This document shows, piece by piece, positions 15,143 through 23,342 of a stretch of 60,520 bases of DNA; position 1 is the first letter of the stretch; every line of letters begins with the position of its first letter. The DNA comes from UMGS973 sp045599945 (GTDB lineage Bacteria > Bacillota > Clostridia > Peptostreptococcales > Anaerovoracaceae), in contig JAZRWY010000047.1 of the NCBI GenBank assembly GCA_045599945.1, positions 1-60,520 on the forward strand, written 5' to 3'. The translations under genes and the position numbers were made by a program. The notes under the pieces are model-generated. The model searched no databases. It had not been told where the DNA came from and was given only the letters and a program-made list of their open reading frames with translations.

Positions 15143-15811
15143 TTAGAATAAATATATCTTTAGGCCATCAAGACCTGTCTCCCTTGTGCCCTTTACTTCG
15201 ACCATAACCGTATCCTCATTCTCAAGATCTGGAACTTCATGGATGGCATCCAGTCCCATGAGAATGCCAAGTCCTGTAGGTGTTACAAGTTCAGTATCCA
15301 CAGGAAGGGTTCCAAACGTGAGCGCTGATACCTTCATCATTTCCGCTACTGCAGGTACCGGTACCGGAATTTCTCCATGACTGCAGATGATGGTGCCTCT
15401 GCCGTCATTTACAGTGCTGGCGTACACCTTTTCTATGCCAAGCGCATCGATGCAGATGGCAACCCCTATAATATTGACAATTGCCTGAGACCTTCCCACT
15501 TCATGAAAATGCGTCTGTGAAAGCGGCGTCCCATGGACCTTGCTCTCTGCAAGTGCAATGGTCTCATAGATCTTTAGAGCAATGCTTTCCGCTCTGCTGC
15601 TTAAGCCTGCATTCTCTATGATCTCCCTGATTTCCTCATAGCTCCTGTGTGAATGGTGATGCTCATCTCCATGGCAGTGCGCACAGTCAGGAGGCACTGC
15701 TCCTGTAAGTCTTTCTTTCAGAAGCTCATCATCCACTCCAAGGGCTGCAAGACCATTCAGCACCATGTCTCCGGCTATTCCACTTGTGCAGTCAAAATAC
15801 AGTCTGTTCAT
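15143..15811 (-). CDS. larC: LarC1-type protein of nickel-pincer cofactor synthesis, lacking the LarC2 domain
   Basis: 222 residues. LarC inserts nickel into the pyridinium dithiocarboxylate cofactor of lactate racemase and related enzymes in a CTP-dependent way. N-terminal motif YFDCTSGIAGDMVLNGL, a His-rich segment (HCHGDEHHHSHR, about residues 46-57) suited to nickel binding, THFHEVGRSQAIVNI and the ELVTPTGLGILMG region all match LarC1. The C-terminal LarC2 part, normally joined by fusion or ribosomal frameshift, is missing: the frame stops and another gene starts one base later. It overlaps larB by 20 bases. Activity without LarC2 is uncertain. Confidence 0.88.
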   Translation of the reverse strand: MNRLYFDCTSGIAGDMVLNGLAALGVDDELLKERLTGAVPPDCAHCHGDEHHHSHRSYEEIREIIENAGLSSRAESIALKIYETIALAESKVHGTPLSQTHFHEVGRSQAIVNIIGVAICIDALGIEKVYASTVNDGRGTIICSHGEIPVPVPAVAEMMKVSALTFGTLPVDTELVTPTGLGILMGLDAIHEVPDLENEDTVMVEVKGTRETGLDGLKIYLF

Positions 15812-16562
15812 TTCTTTTCCCTCTTAGTATGACGGAAGCCAGATACCCAGCTCCAAAGCCATTATCTATGTTTACCACGCCAACGCCGTTTGCACAGCTG
15901 TTCAGCATGGAGAGGAGTGCAGATACTCCTCCAAAATTTGCTCCATATCCTATGCTTGTCGGAACAGCAATGACAGGGACCTCTACCAGCCCGCCGACAA
16001 CCGATGCCAGTGCGCCTTCCATTCCTGCAACGCAGATGACCACATCCGCACTGCGGATTTTGTCCAGCTGATCAAAAAGTCTGTGAATCCCTGAAACGCC
16101 CACATCGTAGATTCTGTCCACTTCATTTCCCAGAAGTTCTGCCGTGACTGCAGCCTCTTCAGCTACAGGGATATCTGATGTTCCTGCGGTAATGACAGCA
16201 ATATGCTTTTCATCCTCCACAAATTCCCCATCGCCCCATGCAATGATTCTTGCCTCTTCGTAATATCTGGCACCTGGAAGAACCTTCTTTACGGCTTCAA
16301 AGTTTTTCCTTGTGGCTCTGGTTCCCATGACCGTGGAATTTCTTCCCGAAAGCTTCTGCATGATTTCCGCAATCTGTTCCGAAGTCTTGCCGGCGCAATA
16401 TACAACCTCCGGATATCCGGTCCTCAAAGATCTGTGGTTGTCTATTTTTGCATATTCCATTTCGCTGAATGGAAGTTCCTTCAGAATATCCACTGCCTCA
16501 TCCTTGGAAATTCTGCCACATTCTACATCCTCTAAAAGATTCAATATATATTCTCTATCCAT
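15792..16562 (-). CDS. larB: LarB, pyridinium-3,5-biscarboxylic acid mononucleotide synthase
   Basis: 256 residues. It carboxylates nicotinate adenine dinucleotide and hydrolyses the phosphoanhydride, the first step toward the nickel-pincer cofactor. The C-terminal half is PurE-like: AVITAGTSDIPVAEEAAVTA, YDVGVSGIHRLFDQ and VVICVAGMEGALASVVGGLV. ATG 16562 overlaps the folD stop by eight bases, so translation is probably coupled; the upstream in-frame ATG would lie inside folD. larE and larA are not in the window. Confidence 0.93.
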   Translation of the reverse strand: MDREYILNLLEDVECGRISKDEAVDILKELPFSEMEYAKIDNHRSLRTGYPEVVYCAGKTSEQIAEIMQKLSGRNSTVMGTRATRKNFEAVKKVLPGARYYEEARIIAWGDGEFVEDEKHIAVITAGTSDIPVAEEAAVTAELLGNEVDRIYDVGVSGIHRLFDQLDKIRSADVVICVAGMEGALASVVGGLVEVPVIAVPTSIGYGANFGGVSALLSMLNSCANGVGVVNIDNGFGAGYLASVILRGKRNEQTVF

Positions 16563-17415
16563 TTCTTCTCTTTTCTGCTGCTGTAACCACATGTTTCATC
16601 AGAAGGGAGGATGTTACGCCGCCGATTCCGCCGGGAACAGGTGTAATCTGTTCCACAACATCTGCCACTTCATCAAAGCAGACATCTCCTACCATCTTTC
16701 CTTCTTCGCTAAAGTTAATGCCTACATCCATGACAATCTGACCCGGCGCTGCCATTTCCTTTGTCATAAATCCTGCTCTTCCTACACAGGCAACCACGAT
16801 ATCTGCATTTCTGCAGCTATCGATAATGTTTTCTTTTCCTGATCTGGAATGACAGATGGTAACCGTAGCATTCTGATGCATCAGCATCATTGCAACCGGT
16901 CTTCCTATGACAAGACTTCTGCCGATGACAGTAACCTTCTTCCCCGAAAGATCTACGCCATAGTGATTCAATGTCTCCATGACAGCAGCGGCTGTGCATG
17001 GCGGATATCCTGTATCCGTATTCATGAAAACACCTGCCATGGCACCGTCTGTAATGCCGTCCATATCCTTTTCAGGCGCCAGAGCTTCTCTAACTTTTGC
17101 ATCATCAATCTGCGGCGGAAGCGGCCGGAAAATCAGAGCCCCATGAATGTCCGGATCTTCATTGATCTCCTGAATTGCCCGAAGCACCATGTCTTCATCC
17201 GCATCTTCCGGAAATGTAACATTCTTGATTCTTACACCGGTCTTTTCAGCCTTTGCCATTGCACTTCTTTCGTATGCAAGATCGCTTCCATTTTCTCCTG
17301 CCCTTACTATGGCAAGCGTTGGAACGATTCCTTCCGTTTTCAGTTTTTCCACTCTCCCCGTAAGTTCTTCCAGAAGAGCATCGACTACCGGTTTTCCTTT
17401 TAAAATTGCGGCCAT
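16555..17415 (-). CDS. folD: methylenetetrahydrofolate dehydrogenase of the FolD family, probably without cyclohydrolase activity
   Basis: 286 residues. FolD proteins normally oxidise methylene-THF to methenyl-THF and hydrolyse this to formyl-THF. Dinucleotide-binding motif VIGRSLVIGRPVAMML, EKDMDGI with the conserved Asp, and PVPGGIGGVTSSLL are present. The active-site segment YxxxK (Tyr50/Lys54 region of the E. coli enzyme) reads YERSAMAK here, so the Lys at Tyr+4 is Ala. That Lys is needed for the cyclohydrolase reaction. The adjacent fchA can supply this activity, as in acetogen-type one-carbon clusters. It overlaps fchA by one base and larB by eight. Confidence 0.92.
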   Translation of the reverse strand: MAAILKGKPVVDALLEELTGRVEKLKTEGIVPTLAIVRAGENGSDLAYERSAMAKAEKTGVRIKNVTFPEDADEDMVLRAIQEINEDPDIHGALIFRPLPPQIDDAKVREALAPEKDMDGITDGAMAGVFMNTDTGYPPCTAAAVMETLNHYGVDLSGKKVTVIGRSLVIGRPVAMMLMHQNATVTICHSRSGKENIIDSCRNADIVVACVGRAGFMTKEMAAPGQIVMDVGINFSEEGKMVGDVCFDEVADVVEQITPVPGGIGGVTSSLLMKHVVTAAEKRRNG

Positions 17416-18047
17416 TATTTCAGTTCCCCCATTACATAATCAAATATTTCATCCGCCTTGCTGCCATATGTTTCCATCATGGTCATGCAATACGCGTTCA
17501 GTTTCTCTGCATATGCCCGGTCCTTCATGGACTTTGTATTGATAAATACATTCAGGCTGGCACCCTTTAATGCTGCTTTGCACATGACTGCACCCACTCC
17601 CGCATCAGAGACCGCAAGCCGCGATCCCTTATGCGCAAATTCCTCAAGAAGATTGATTGCTTCACACGCCTTTTCCATGATTTCTACAGGAACAGCAGCA
17701 GCAGCCTTTAGGCATTCTGCCATGACTTTCGCCTTATATTCCTTCTCTTCTTCTGTTTCATTCGGAAGTCCATACGCTTTGGAAAGCGGCGCAAATGCCA
17801 CTGCATCCTCATCACAGAGAGCCTTCAATTCCCCGGTGATTCTGTCCGCCTGCTCCATGAGTGACCGGATATCTTCTTCCACATCCTGATACTTTTTCTT
17901 TCCAACGGTAAGACTCCCTACCATGCTCCCAAGGGCAATCCCAATGGCTCCGACCAGTGCAGAGGTTCCGCCTCCGCCCGGTACAGGCTCGCTGCTTGCC
18001 AGCACATCGATATATTCACTGCATGTTTTGTCTATATATTTTGTCAT
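17415..18047 (-). CDS. fchA: methenyltetrahydrofolate cyclohydrolase / formiminotetrahydrofolate cyclodeaminase (FchA)
   Basis: 210 residues, the typical single-domain length. Motifs: SSEPVPGGGGTSALVGAIG near residues 18-36, then VGSLTVGKKKY and the DEDAVAFAPLSKAYGLP region with the conserved catalytic Asp. It either hydrolyses methenyl-THF or deaminates formimino-THF; with folD next to it lacking the cyclohydrolase lysine, the former is likely its main role. AGGAGG precedes the ATG by seven bases. It lies between fhs and folD in a one-carbon block. Confidence 0.92.
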   Translation of the reverse strand: MTKYIDKTCSEYIDVLASSEPVPGGGGTSALVGAIGIALGSMVGSLTVGKKKYQDVEEDIRSLMEQADRITGELKALCDEDAVAFAPLSKAYGLPNETEEEKEYKAKVMAECLKAAAAVPVEIMEKACEAINLLEEFAHKGSRLAVSDAGVGAVMCKAALKGASLNVFINTKSMKDRAYAEKLNAYCMTMMETYGSKADEIFDYVMGELK

Positions 18048-18116
18048 TTTTCATCCTCCTTTCGTACAGATGAAACAAAGCCCTCCGGAAGACCGAAGAG
18101 CATCTCGCTTCTGCCA

Positions 18117-18362
18117 TTATTTTTCTCTTGCATCCCATTTTGCCATTGCTTCCTTTGCACGTCTTCTGTTCTCTTTCGCTGCTTTTTTTCTCTCTACAGA
18201 AAACTTGACATATGCTGCGACTGCTGCAATGAGAGCTATCGCTGAAAGTACGCCAAGAAGAAGTGTCAGCACTTTGCTCTTTATTGCAAAATATGCAATG
18301 AAAGTGAAGTTCACAACAACGATAAATACAATCCATAAAAGGATTACTCTGCTCTTTTTCAT
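18117..18362 (-). CDS. small two-helix membrane protein of unknown function
   Basis: 81 residues: two membrane segments (VILLWIVFIVVVNFTFIAYF and VLTLLLGVLSAIALIAAVAAY) and a very basic C-terminal tail (ERKKAAKENRRRAKEAMAK). ATG 18362 follows GGGAG; the longer frame upstream has no ribosome site. It lies between the fhs terminator and fchA, so it may be the first gene of the fchA-folD-larB-larC unit. No family recognised. Confidence 0.7.
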   Translation of the reverse strand: MKKSRVILLWIVFIVVVNFTFIAYFAIKSKVLTLLLGVLSAIALIAAVAAYVKFSVERKKAAKENRRRAKEAMAKWDAREK

Positions 18363-18441
18363 ATCTTTTTTCTCCCGTAATATTCCTAACATATTTATCA
18401 TAACAGAACAATGACAAAATGCAAGTCTGCGCATAAGAAAA

Positions 18442-18465
18442 CCCTCTGAAGGAAAGTTCAGAGGG
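18442..18465 (-). terminator. terminator after fhs
   Basis: CCCTCTGAA (18442-18450) and TTCAGAGGG (18457-18465) form a perfect nine-pair stem followed on the minus strand by TTTTCTT. It separates fhs from the fchA-folD block. Confidence 0.88.
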
Positions 18466-18475
18466 TCCTGGGTTC

Positions 18476-20152
18476 TTAGAATAATCCGGAAATCTTTCCG
18501 TTTTCATCCACGTCAATCTTTTCTGCTGCCGGAACCTTCGGAAGTCCTGGCATTGTCATGATGTCACCTGTCAAGGCAACAATGAAGCCGGCTCCTGCAG
18601 AAACCTTCAGGTTTCTGACCGTGATGGTGAAATCTTTTGGTGCGCCAAGCTTTGCCGGATCATCAGAGAAGGAGTATTGTGTCTTTGCTACACAGATTGG
18701 AAGACTGCCAAAGCCCAGCTCTTCCAGCTGCGCAAGCTGCTTGATAGCATTTCCTACCAGAACTGCACCATCTGCATGGTAAACCTTTGTTGCTATGGCA
18801 TTCAGTTTTTCTTCAATGGTCATGTCCAGTTCGTAGGACTGTTTGAAATCGTTTGGCTCCTCGCAGAGTCTTACAACTTCTTCAGCGAGTGCCACGCCGC
18901 CTTCGCCGCCCTTTGCCCAGACTTCGGAAAGTGCAACATTTACACCAAGCTCTTTACATTTTGCTTCTACCAGATCAAGCTCTGCCTTTGTATCTGTCGG
19001 GAATGCATTGATTGCTACTACACAAGGAAGTCCGTATACATCCTTGATGTTTGAAACATGCTGAAGAAGATTTGGAAGTCCCTTTTCCAGAGCTTCAAGG
19101 TTTTCTTCATTCAAGTCAGCCTTTGCTACGCCGCCGTGATATTTCAGCGCTCTTACTGTTGCAACCATGACTACTGCACTTGGAGTAAGTCCTGCCATTC
19201 TGCATTTGATATCCAGGAACTTTTCAGCGCCAAGGTCTGCTGCGAATCCTGCTTCTGTTACGGTATAATCTGAAAGTTTCATCGCAATCTTTGTTGCTGT
19301 GATGGAATTGCATCCATGGGCAATGTTTGCAAACGGGCCGCCATGAACAATTGCAGGCGTGCCTTCCAATGTCTGTACAAGATTTGGCTTCAGTGCATCC
19401 TTAAGAAGTGCAGCCATGGCACCCTGTGCCTTTAAATCTCTTGCTGTAACAGGCTTTCCATCATATGTATATCCTACGATGATTCTCGCACATCTTTCCT
19501 TTAAATCGTTAATATCTGATGCCAGACAGAGAATCGCCATGACCTCTGATGCAACCGTGATATCAAAGCCATCTTCTCTAGGAACGCCCTGTGCTTTTCC
19601 TCCAAGACCGTTTACAATATGCCTGAGCTGTCTGTCATTCATGTCAACGGCTCTCTTCCATGTAATTGCCTTTGGATCAATTCCCAGCGCATTGCCCTGC
19701 TGAATATGGTTGTCCAGCATTGCAGCAAGCAGATTGTTTGCTGCTCCGATGGCATGGAAGTCTCCTGTGAAGTGAAGATTGATATCCTCCATGGGAACTA
19801 CCTGTGCATATCCGCCGCCTGCAGCGCCGCCCTTGATCCCGAATACCGGACCAAGTGAAGGCTCTCTCAGCGCTACAACTGCATTCTTTCCAATTTTTCT
19901 GAGACCATCGGTAAGACCTACGGATGTAGTAGTCTTTCCTTCGCCTGCCGGAGTTGGTGTGATTGCTGTTACAAGAATCAGCTTTGCATCCTTTTCATCC
20001 TTCTTATCCTTCAGCAGCTGGTAGTCAATTTTCGCCTTATAGTTTCCATACTGCTCCAGATATTTTTCATCTACACCTGCAATCTCTGCAATCTCTGTGA
20101 TTTTTTTCATTTCACATTCCTGTGCGATCTGAATGTCTGTCTTGATTTCCAT
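18476..20152 (-). CDS. fhs: formate-tetrahydrofolate ligase
   Basis: 558 residues, full length. Makes 10-formyl-THF from formate, THF and ATP, the entry step of formate into one-carbon metabolism. P-loop TPAGEGKTTTSVGL near residues 67-80, EPSLGPVFGIKGGAAGGGYAQ starting near 96, and the C-terminal TGDIMTMPGLPK are diagnostic. Start ATG follows AAGGAG. It is transcribed as its own unit under a ZTP riboswitch and ends at a strong terminator; fchA and folD downstream continue the pathway. Confidence 0.97.
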   Translation of the reverse strand: MEIKTDIQIAQECEMKKITEIAEIAGVDEKYLEQYGNYKAKIDYQLLKDKKDEKDAKLILVTAITPTPAGEGKTTTSVGLTDGLRKIGKNAVVALREPSLGPVFGIKGGAAGGGYAQVVPMEDINLHFTGDFHAIGAANNLLAAMLDNHIQQGNALGIDPKAITWKRAVDMNDRQLRHIVNGLGGKAQGVPREDGFDITVASEVMAILCLASDINDLKERCARIIVGYTYDGKPVTARDLKAQGAMAALLKDALKPNLVQTLEGTPAIVHGGPFANIAHGCNSITATKIAMKLSDYTVTEAGFAADLGAEKFLDIKCRMAGLTPSAVVMVATVRALKYHGGVAKADLNEENLEALEKGLPNLLQHVSNIKDVYGLPCVVAINAFPTDTKAELDLVEAKCKELGVNVALSEVWAKGGEGGVALAEEVVRLCEEPNDFKQSYELDMTIEEKLNAIATKVYHADGAVLVGNAIKQLAQLEELGFGSLPICVAKTQYSFSDDPAKLGAPKDFTITVRNLKVSAGAGFIVALTGDIMTMPGLPKVPAAEKIDVDENGKISGLF

Positions 20153-20183
20153 TTTTTTCTCCTTTTCGTTCCACTACACTTAG

Positions 20184-20279
20184 TAAAAAAGAGCCTGGTT
20201 CCCTGGACTCCTGCCCAGACGGTCGGCTCTCATTTTGTTATATTCCATGTGGTCATTTCCACTTATCCGTCAGTCGTAT
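20184..20279 (-). ncRNA. ZTP (pfl-motif) riboswitch of fhs with terminator
   Basis: On the minus strand the leader shows CGACTGACGG at its 5' end, a GTGG-GACCAC hairpin, and the hallmark GCCGACCGTCTGGGCA at the 3' end of the aptamer (complement of about 20211-20227). GAGCC and GGCTC then pair as a terminator stem followed by TTTTTT (20185-20190). ZTP signals low 10-formyl-THF, and activating fhs fits this. Consensus recalled from memory; structure not computed. Confidence 0.87.
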
Positions 20280-20288
20280 AACAATTTC

Positions 20289-20317
20289 ATATTACCATTA
20301 GATAATGAAAATTACAA
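20289..20317 (-). promoter_or_regulatory. promoter of fhs
   Basis: TTGTAA (complement of 20312-20317), 17-base spacer, TAATAT (complement of 20289-20294). The predicted start point lies just before the ZTP aptamer. The -35 overlaps the stop codon of rnhB. Confidence 0.6.
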
Positions 20318-20962
20318 TATGTTCTTCAAAAAACTTTTCCTGTGAAGTTCGCAGATTCCATGTGCTTTTATCCCTTCATAATGCGCCTTGGTTCCATATC
20401 CTTTATTTGATTCCCAGTCATAATACGGATACTGCTCAGCAGCATTTTTCATCCATTCATCTCTCGTCACTTTTGCAATGATGGATGCTGCTGCAATGGA
20501 AACGCTCTTTGCATCGCCCTTGATGATTGCCGTCTGGGGATGGTCAATTCCATCAATGGTAACTGCGTCCACAAATATGTGGGATATTTTTTCTCCCAGC
20601 TGCTCTTCACAGGAAACAACAGCTTCTTTCATGGCACGCTTTGTCGCCTGAAGGATGTTGATCTCATCGATGACCTGATTATCTACCATGGAAATCCCGA
20701 TTGCCAGTGCATGCTCCAAGATAATCTGATACATTTCATTCCTTCGCTTTTCCGAAAGTTTCTTGGAATCATCCAGCCCGGGAATATCCCACTGCTGAGG
20801 AAGTACTACACATGCTGCGCATACCGGTCCTGCCAGCGGGCCTCTTCCTACTTCATCCACACCTGCGATGAATTCTGCCCCTTCTTCATATTTTCCCTTC
20901 TCAAAAGTTTTCATCTCCGCGAGACGCTGCTTCAGTTTTTCTTCCCGTTCTTTTTTAGTCAT
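20312..20962 (-). CDS. rnhB: ribonuclease HII
   Basis: 216 residues. Cleaves RNA of RNA-DNA hybrids and single ribonucleotides in DNA. Motifs: AGVDEVGRGPLAGPV with the catalytic Asp-Glu, GLDDSKKLSEKRR, and AKVTRDEWM, with VDAVTIDG giving another Asp. Start ATG 20962 follows GGAG by seven bases and overlaps the rbgA stop codon by eight bases; the upstream TTG frame was rejected. The rbgA-rnhB pair is common in Bacillota. Confidence 0.95.
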   Translation of the reverse strand: MTKKEREEKLKQRLAEMKTFEKGKYEEGAEFIAGVDEVGRGPLAGPVCAACVVLPQQWDIPGLDDSKKLSEKRRNEMYQIILEHALAIGISMVDNQVIDEINILQATKRAMKEAVVSCEEQLGEKISHIFVDAVTIDGIDHPQTAIIKGDAKSVSIAAASIIAKVTRDEWMKNAAEQYPYYDWESNKGYGTKAHYEGIKAHGICELHRKSFLKNIL

Positions 20963-21845
20963 TAACTTTCTCCAATGTAATTCTTCCAATCAGACTTGCT
21001 CTGAATTCATCAAGAATGGTTCTTCCTGTTCTCTCATAGTCAATCTTTCTGCCCGGAAGAATCCATCCTCTCTTTCTGGCAATTGCTTCCATGTTGGCAA
21101 GAGCGATTTCATTTTCCTCTTCCAGCGGATAGCCGGTTTCCTCGGAATAGTCCCCTTCTTCAAAAAGGCTGTCCAACTTATATCTCTTCATAAGCATTTC
21201 CGGATAATCCTTCGAAAGCTCTCGTATCAGTTCCAGTGCCAGCGTTTCCGTATCCAAAATTTCATCCCGGATACTGCCGCAGAATGCAAGATTCAGTCCA
21301 ACCTTAGGGTCTTCAAACTTCGGCCACAGGATTCCCGGCGTATCCAGAAGCTGCATTCCATTGGCAAGGGTCAGCCATTGCTTTCCCTTCGTTACACCCG
21401 GTCGGTCTCCTGTTCTGGTGCTCTTCTTTCCCGTCATCCGGTTGATCAGAGAGGATTTTCCCACATTGGGAACGCCTACAATCATCAGCCGGAACTTCTT
21501 TGCTCTCACCCGGTCTCTGTTTTTTTCATCCTCAAGGGTTTCCAGCAGTTTAAACAGTTCCTTCACGCCAGTTCCTGACATGCAGTTCATGGCCATGGCG
21601 CGCTGACCGCGCGCTTCAAAGAACCGGATCCATTCCTTATTCTCCTGTTCGTCTGCCAGATCACTCTTGTTTAATACCACAAGTCTCGGTTTTTCTCCAA
21701 CCAGCTCATCGATAATGGGATTTCTGCTGGAAACAGGGATACGGGCATCAATGACCTCGATGACCATATCTACCATTTTCAGATTCTCAGCAATGAGATC
21801 CCTTGTTTTTTTCATATGTCCTGGATACCAGTTTATATTCTCCAT
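20955..21845 (-). CDS. rbgA: ribosome biogenesis GTPase RbgA (YlqF)
   Basis: 296 residues. Circularly permuted GTPase for late 50S subunit assembly. G4 motif NKSD (VVLNKSDLAD) precedes the G1 P-loop GVPNVGKSSL and G3 DTPG, which is the permuted order of the YlqF/YawG family. The N-terminal INWYPGHMKKTRDLI is typical. It is followed by rnhB with an eight-base overlap and preceded by rplS, the usual order rplS-rbgA-rnhB. Confidence 0.96.
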   Translation of the reverse strand: MENINWYPGHMKKTRDLIAENLKMVDMVIEVIDARIPVSSRNPIIDELVGEKPRLVVLNKSDLADEQENKEWIRFFEARGQRAMAMNCMSGTGVKELFKLLETLEDEKNRDRVRAKKFRLMIVGVPNVGKSSLINRMTGKKSTRTGDRPGVTKGKQWLTLANGMQLLDTPGILWPKFEDPKVGLNLAFCGSIRDEILDTETLALELIRELSKDYPEMLMKRYKLDSLFEEGDYSEETGYPLEEENEIALANMEAIARKRGWILPGRKIDYERTGRTILDEFRASLIGRITLEKVND

Positions 21846-21864
21846 GTTTTCCTCCAGTTAATAC

Positions 21865-21886
21865 AAAAGGGACCTTATGAGGTCCC
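21865..21886 (-). terminator. terminator after rplS
   Basis: GGGACC (21869-21874) and GGTCCC (21881-21886) pair around TTATGA, followed by TTTTG on the minus strand. It may allow partial read-through into rbgA, whose start is 20 bases away. Confidence 0.75.
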
Positions 21887-21898
21887 TGTGTCAGGTTC

Positions 21899-22237
21899 TT
21901 ACTTGCTCTTGATCTTAGCAGCTTTACCTGTTCTTGAACGCATGTAGTTAAGCTTCGCTCTTCTAACGTCGCCTCTTCTAACTACTTCGATCTTTTCGAT
22001 CTTTGGTGAATGAAGTGGGAAAGTCTTTTCAACACCTACACCTGAAGAAATCTTTCTTACTGTAAATGTTTCACTGATTCCGCCGTTCTGCTTCTTTAAA
22101 ACATAACCTTCGAAAACCTGTACTCTTTCTCTTGAACCTTCTTTGATCTTGATGTACACCTTAAGAGTATCGCCTACGCCAAATTCAGGGAGGTCAGTTC
22201 TCTTGTATTCCTGTGTTACAGCCTGTAATACATCCAT
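21899..22237 (-). CDS. rplS: 50S ribosomal protein L19
   Basis: 112 residues, normal length. Located at the 30S-50S interface. Motifs: FGVGDTLKVYIKIKEGSRERVQVFEGYV, IEKIEVVRRGDVRRAKLNYMR. Start ATG 22237 follows GGAG; the longer frame extends into the leader RNA and is not used. Confidence 0.97.
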   Translation of the reverse strand: MDVLQAVTQEYKRTDLPEFGVGDTLKVYIKIKEGSRERVQVFEGYVLKKQNGGISETFTVRKISSGVGVEKTFPLHSPKIEKIEVVRRGDVRRAKLNYMRSRTGKAAKIKSK

Positions 22238-22244
22238 TTTAAAA

Positions 22245-22320
22245 ATCTCCTTCCGTCTTAGACGTTCTTGGCGAACACGATTGTCCATCCAGAGGACCGC
22301 CCGTTAGTTAACAGCAAGAT
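22245..22320 (-). ncRNA. putative ribosomal protein L19 leader
   Basis: Upstream of rplS, the minus strand shows a TGCTGTTAAC start, GGGCGGTCC, TCTGGATGG and ATCGTGTTCGCCAAGAACG segments, which resemble the L19 leader described in Bacillota as I remember it. A shadow open frame runs through it. Consensus and structure were not computed, so this is tentative. Confidence 0.45.
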
Positions 22321-22399
22321 TTTATCATAGTCATCAGAAGATTTCAACCTGTTTTTTCATAGTTTATATTTTCAGACTATTTGTCCCTTTCACTCAGAT

Positions 22400-22522
22400 C
22401 TAGCGAATATCAAAGTATGCTACATACTCTGTTTCATATCCGCCAGCATCGATACCTTTCACAATTTTTGCAATTCGATATTTTTCATCTTCACTAGCTG
22501 CATAAAAATCTAGGATATATTT
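22400..22522 (-). pseudogene. detached 3' end of the upstream hypothetical gene
   Basis: An open frame of 40 codons plus stop on the minus strand reads KYILDFYAASEDEKYRIAKI at its start and ends YVAYFDIR. It has no start codon or ribosome site. Its first residues KYIL repeat the C-terminus of the preceding protein (ending KPLKYIL), whose codons lie 19 bases upstream. A partial 19-base duplication would shift the frame and cut off this tail. No function can be given. Confidence 0.55.
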
Positions 22523-22526
22523 TATG

Positions 22527-23231
22527 TCACAGTATATATTTCAAAGGCTTCCTTTCTGTTGGCTCCACCTTGTTCTTTTCGTTTAACGATCTAATGACTG
22601 CTCCTTCCATAAGGCCTCCTGCCCACGTGCTGGAAAATTTACTGTCCTGCCTTGTCTGATCGGGCTTCCTGAAGAACTGCGGCATGAATATGGCTGCAGT
22701 AAGTTCTGCCGTCTTTGGATCATATTCCACTATTGGATATCCGTTTCCGTTCTGATGAAGCTTTTCCATCGCTTCTTTTAGGCTTCCATTCATGAGCTTT
22801 CCTGCATGACCTTTATGCTCTGCATCGCATGTCATCTCAATGCCTCCCTTAAGCACAGCAACTGTCATCTCGCCTCCCTGTCTTCTGTTTCCTATTAGGA
22901 ATGCTGCAATATCTGTAAGAGCGTCAAGATCAAATGTACATACGCTTCCCTTACCTCTCATGAAACCTGTCCTGATCGCATGAAGCCTCAGATATTCTCT
23001 AAGTCCTTCGAGCTGTTCCTCAGAACTTCCATCAATGAATCTTTCTTCATATGTATACGCCCTGCTATATGCCATTATTCCTTGACCCGGATACTCTTCA
23101 GGAATATCAATATCCCTATCTTCAAGGAAACCTCCTTCAAGAAGTGTTTTTTCTCCCAGAAGGCTCTCCTCTTTGTGGTCATCCACTACCAGATTTATCT
23201 CTTTTCTTTCCTTCTTTCCAAAAATGCTCAT
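22527..23231 (-). CDS. hypothetical protein, possibly C-terminally shortened
   Basis: 234 residues; soluble. Starts MSIFGKKERKEINLVVDD. The middle part carries EGLREYLRLHAIRTGFMRG and IGNRRQGGEMTVAVLKGG, and the end reads RKPLKYIL. I do not recognise the family; the overall look recalls SseB-like proteins, without proof. ATG 23231 follows GGGAG; an ATG five codons upstream also has GGAG but lies very close to the predicted -10 (TGATATAAT). The coding sequence appears to have lost about 40 residues by a frameshift at its end. Confidence 0.7.
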   Translation of the reverse strand: MSIFGKKERKEINLVVDDHKEESLLGEKTLLEGGFLEDRDIDIPEEYPGQGIMAYSRAYTYEERFIDGSSEEQLEGLREYLRLHAIRTGFMRGKGSVCTFDLDALTDIAAFLIGNRRQGGEMTVAVLKGGIEMTCDAEHKGHAGKLMNGSLKEAMEKLHQNGNGYPIVEYDPKTAELTAAIFMPQFFRKPDQTRQDSKFSSTWAGGLMEGAVIRSLNEKNKVEPTERKPLKYIL

Positions 23232-23306
23232 ACTCACATCTCCCATTTCCTATCTCCATTATATCACTCATCTTCCCCTTATCTTTCTTAAGAATTCTAA
23301 AGAAAT

Positions 23307-23327
23307 AGGCGCCACAATGTGACGCCT
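23307..23327 (-). terminator. terminator of the xpt-nucleoside transporter operon
   Basis: AGGCG / CGCCT and CACA / TGTG stems with one mismatch between, followed by ATTTCTTT on the minus strand, 16 bases after the last permease gene. Confidence 0.7.
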
Positions 23328-23342
23328 GAAATATTTAACAGT

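Noticed and set aside
18016..18516. 166-codon frame overlapping the small membrane protein and the fhs terminator
   Set aside because: It runs across a terminator and out of frame with the better supported two-helix protein.
22527..22545. Programmed ribosomal frameshift as explanation for the detached tail
   Set aside because: No slippery heptamer or downstream structure is evident, and a 19-base duplication explains the arrangement more simply.
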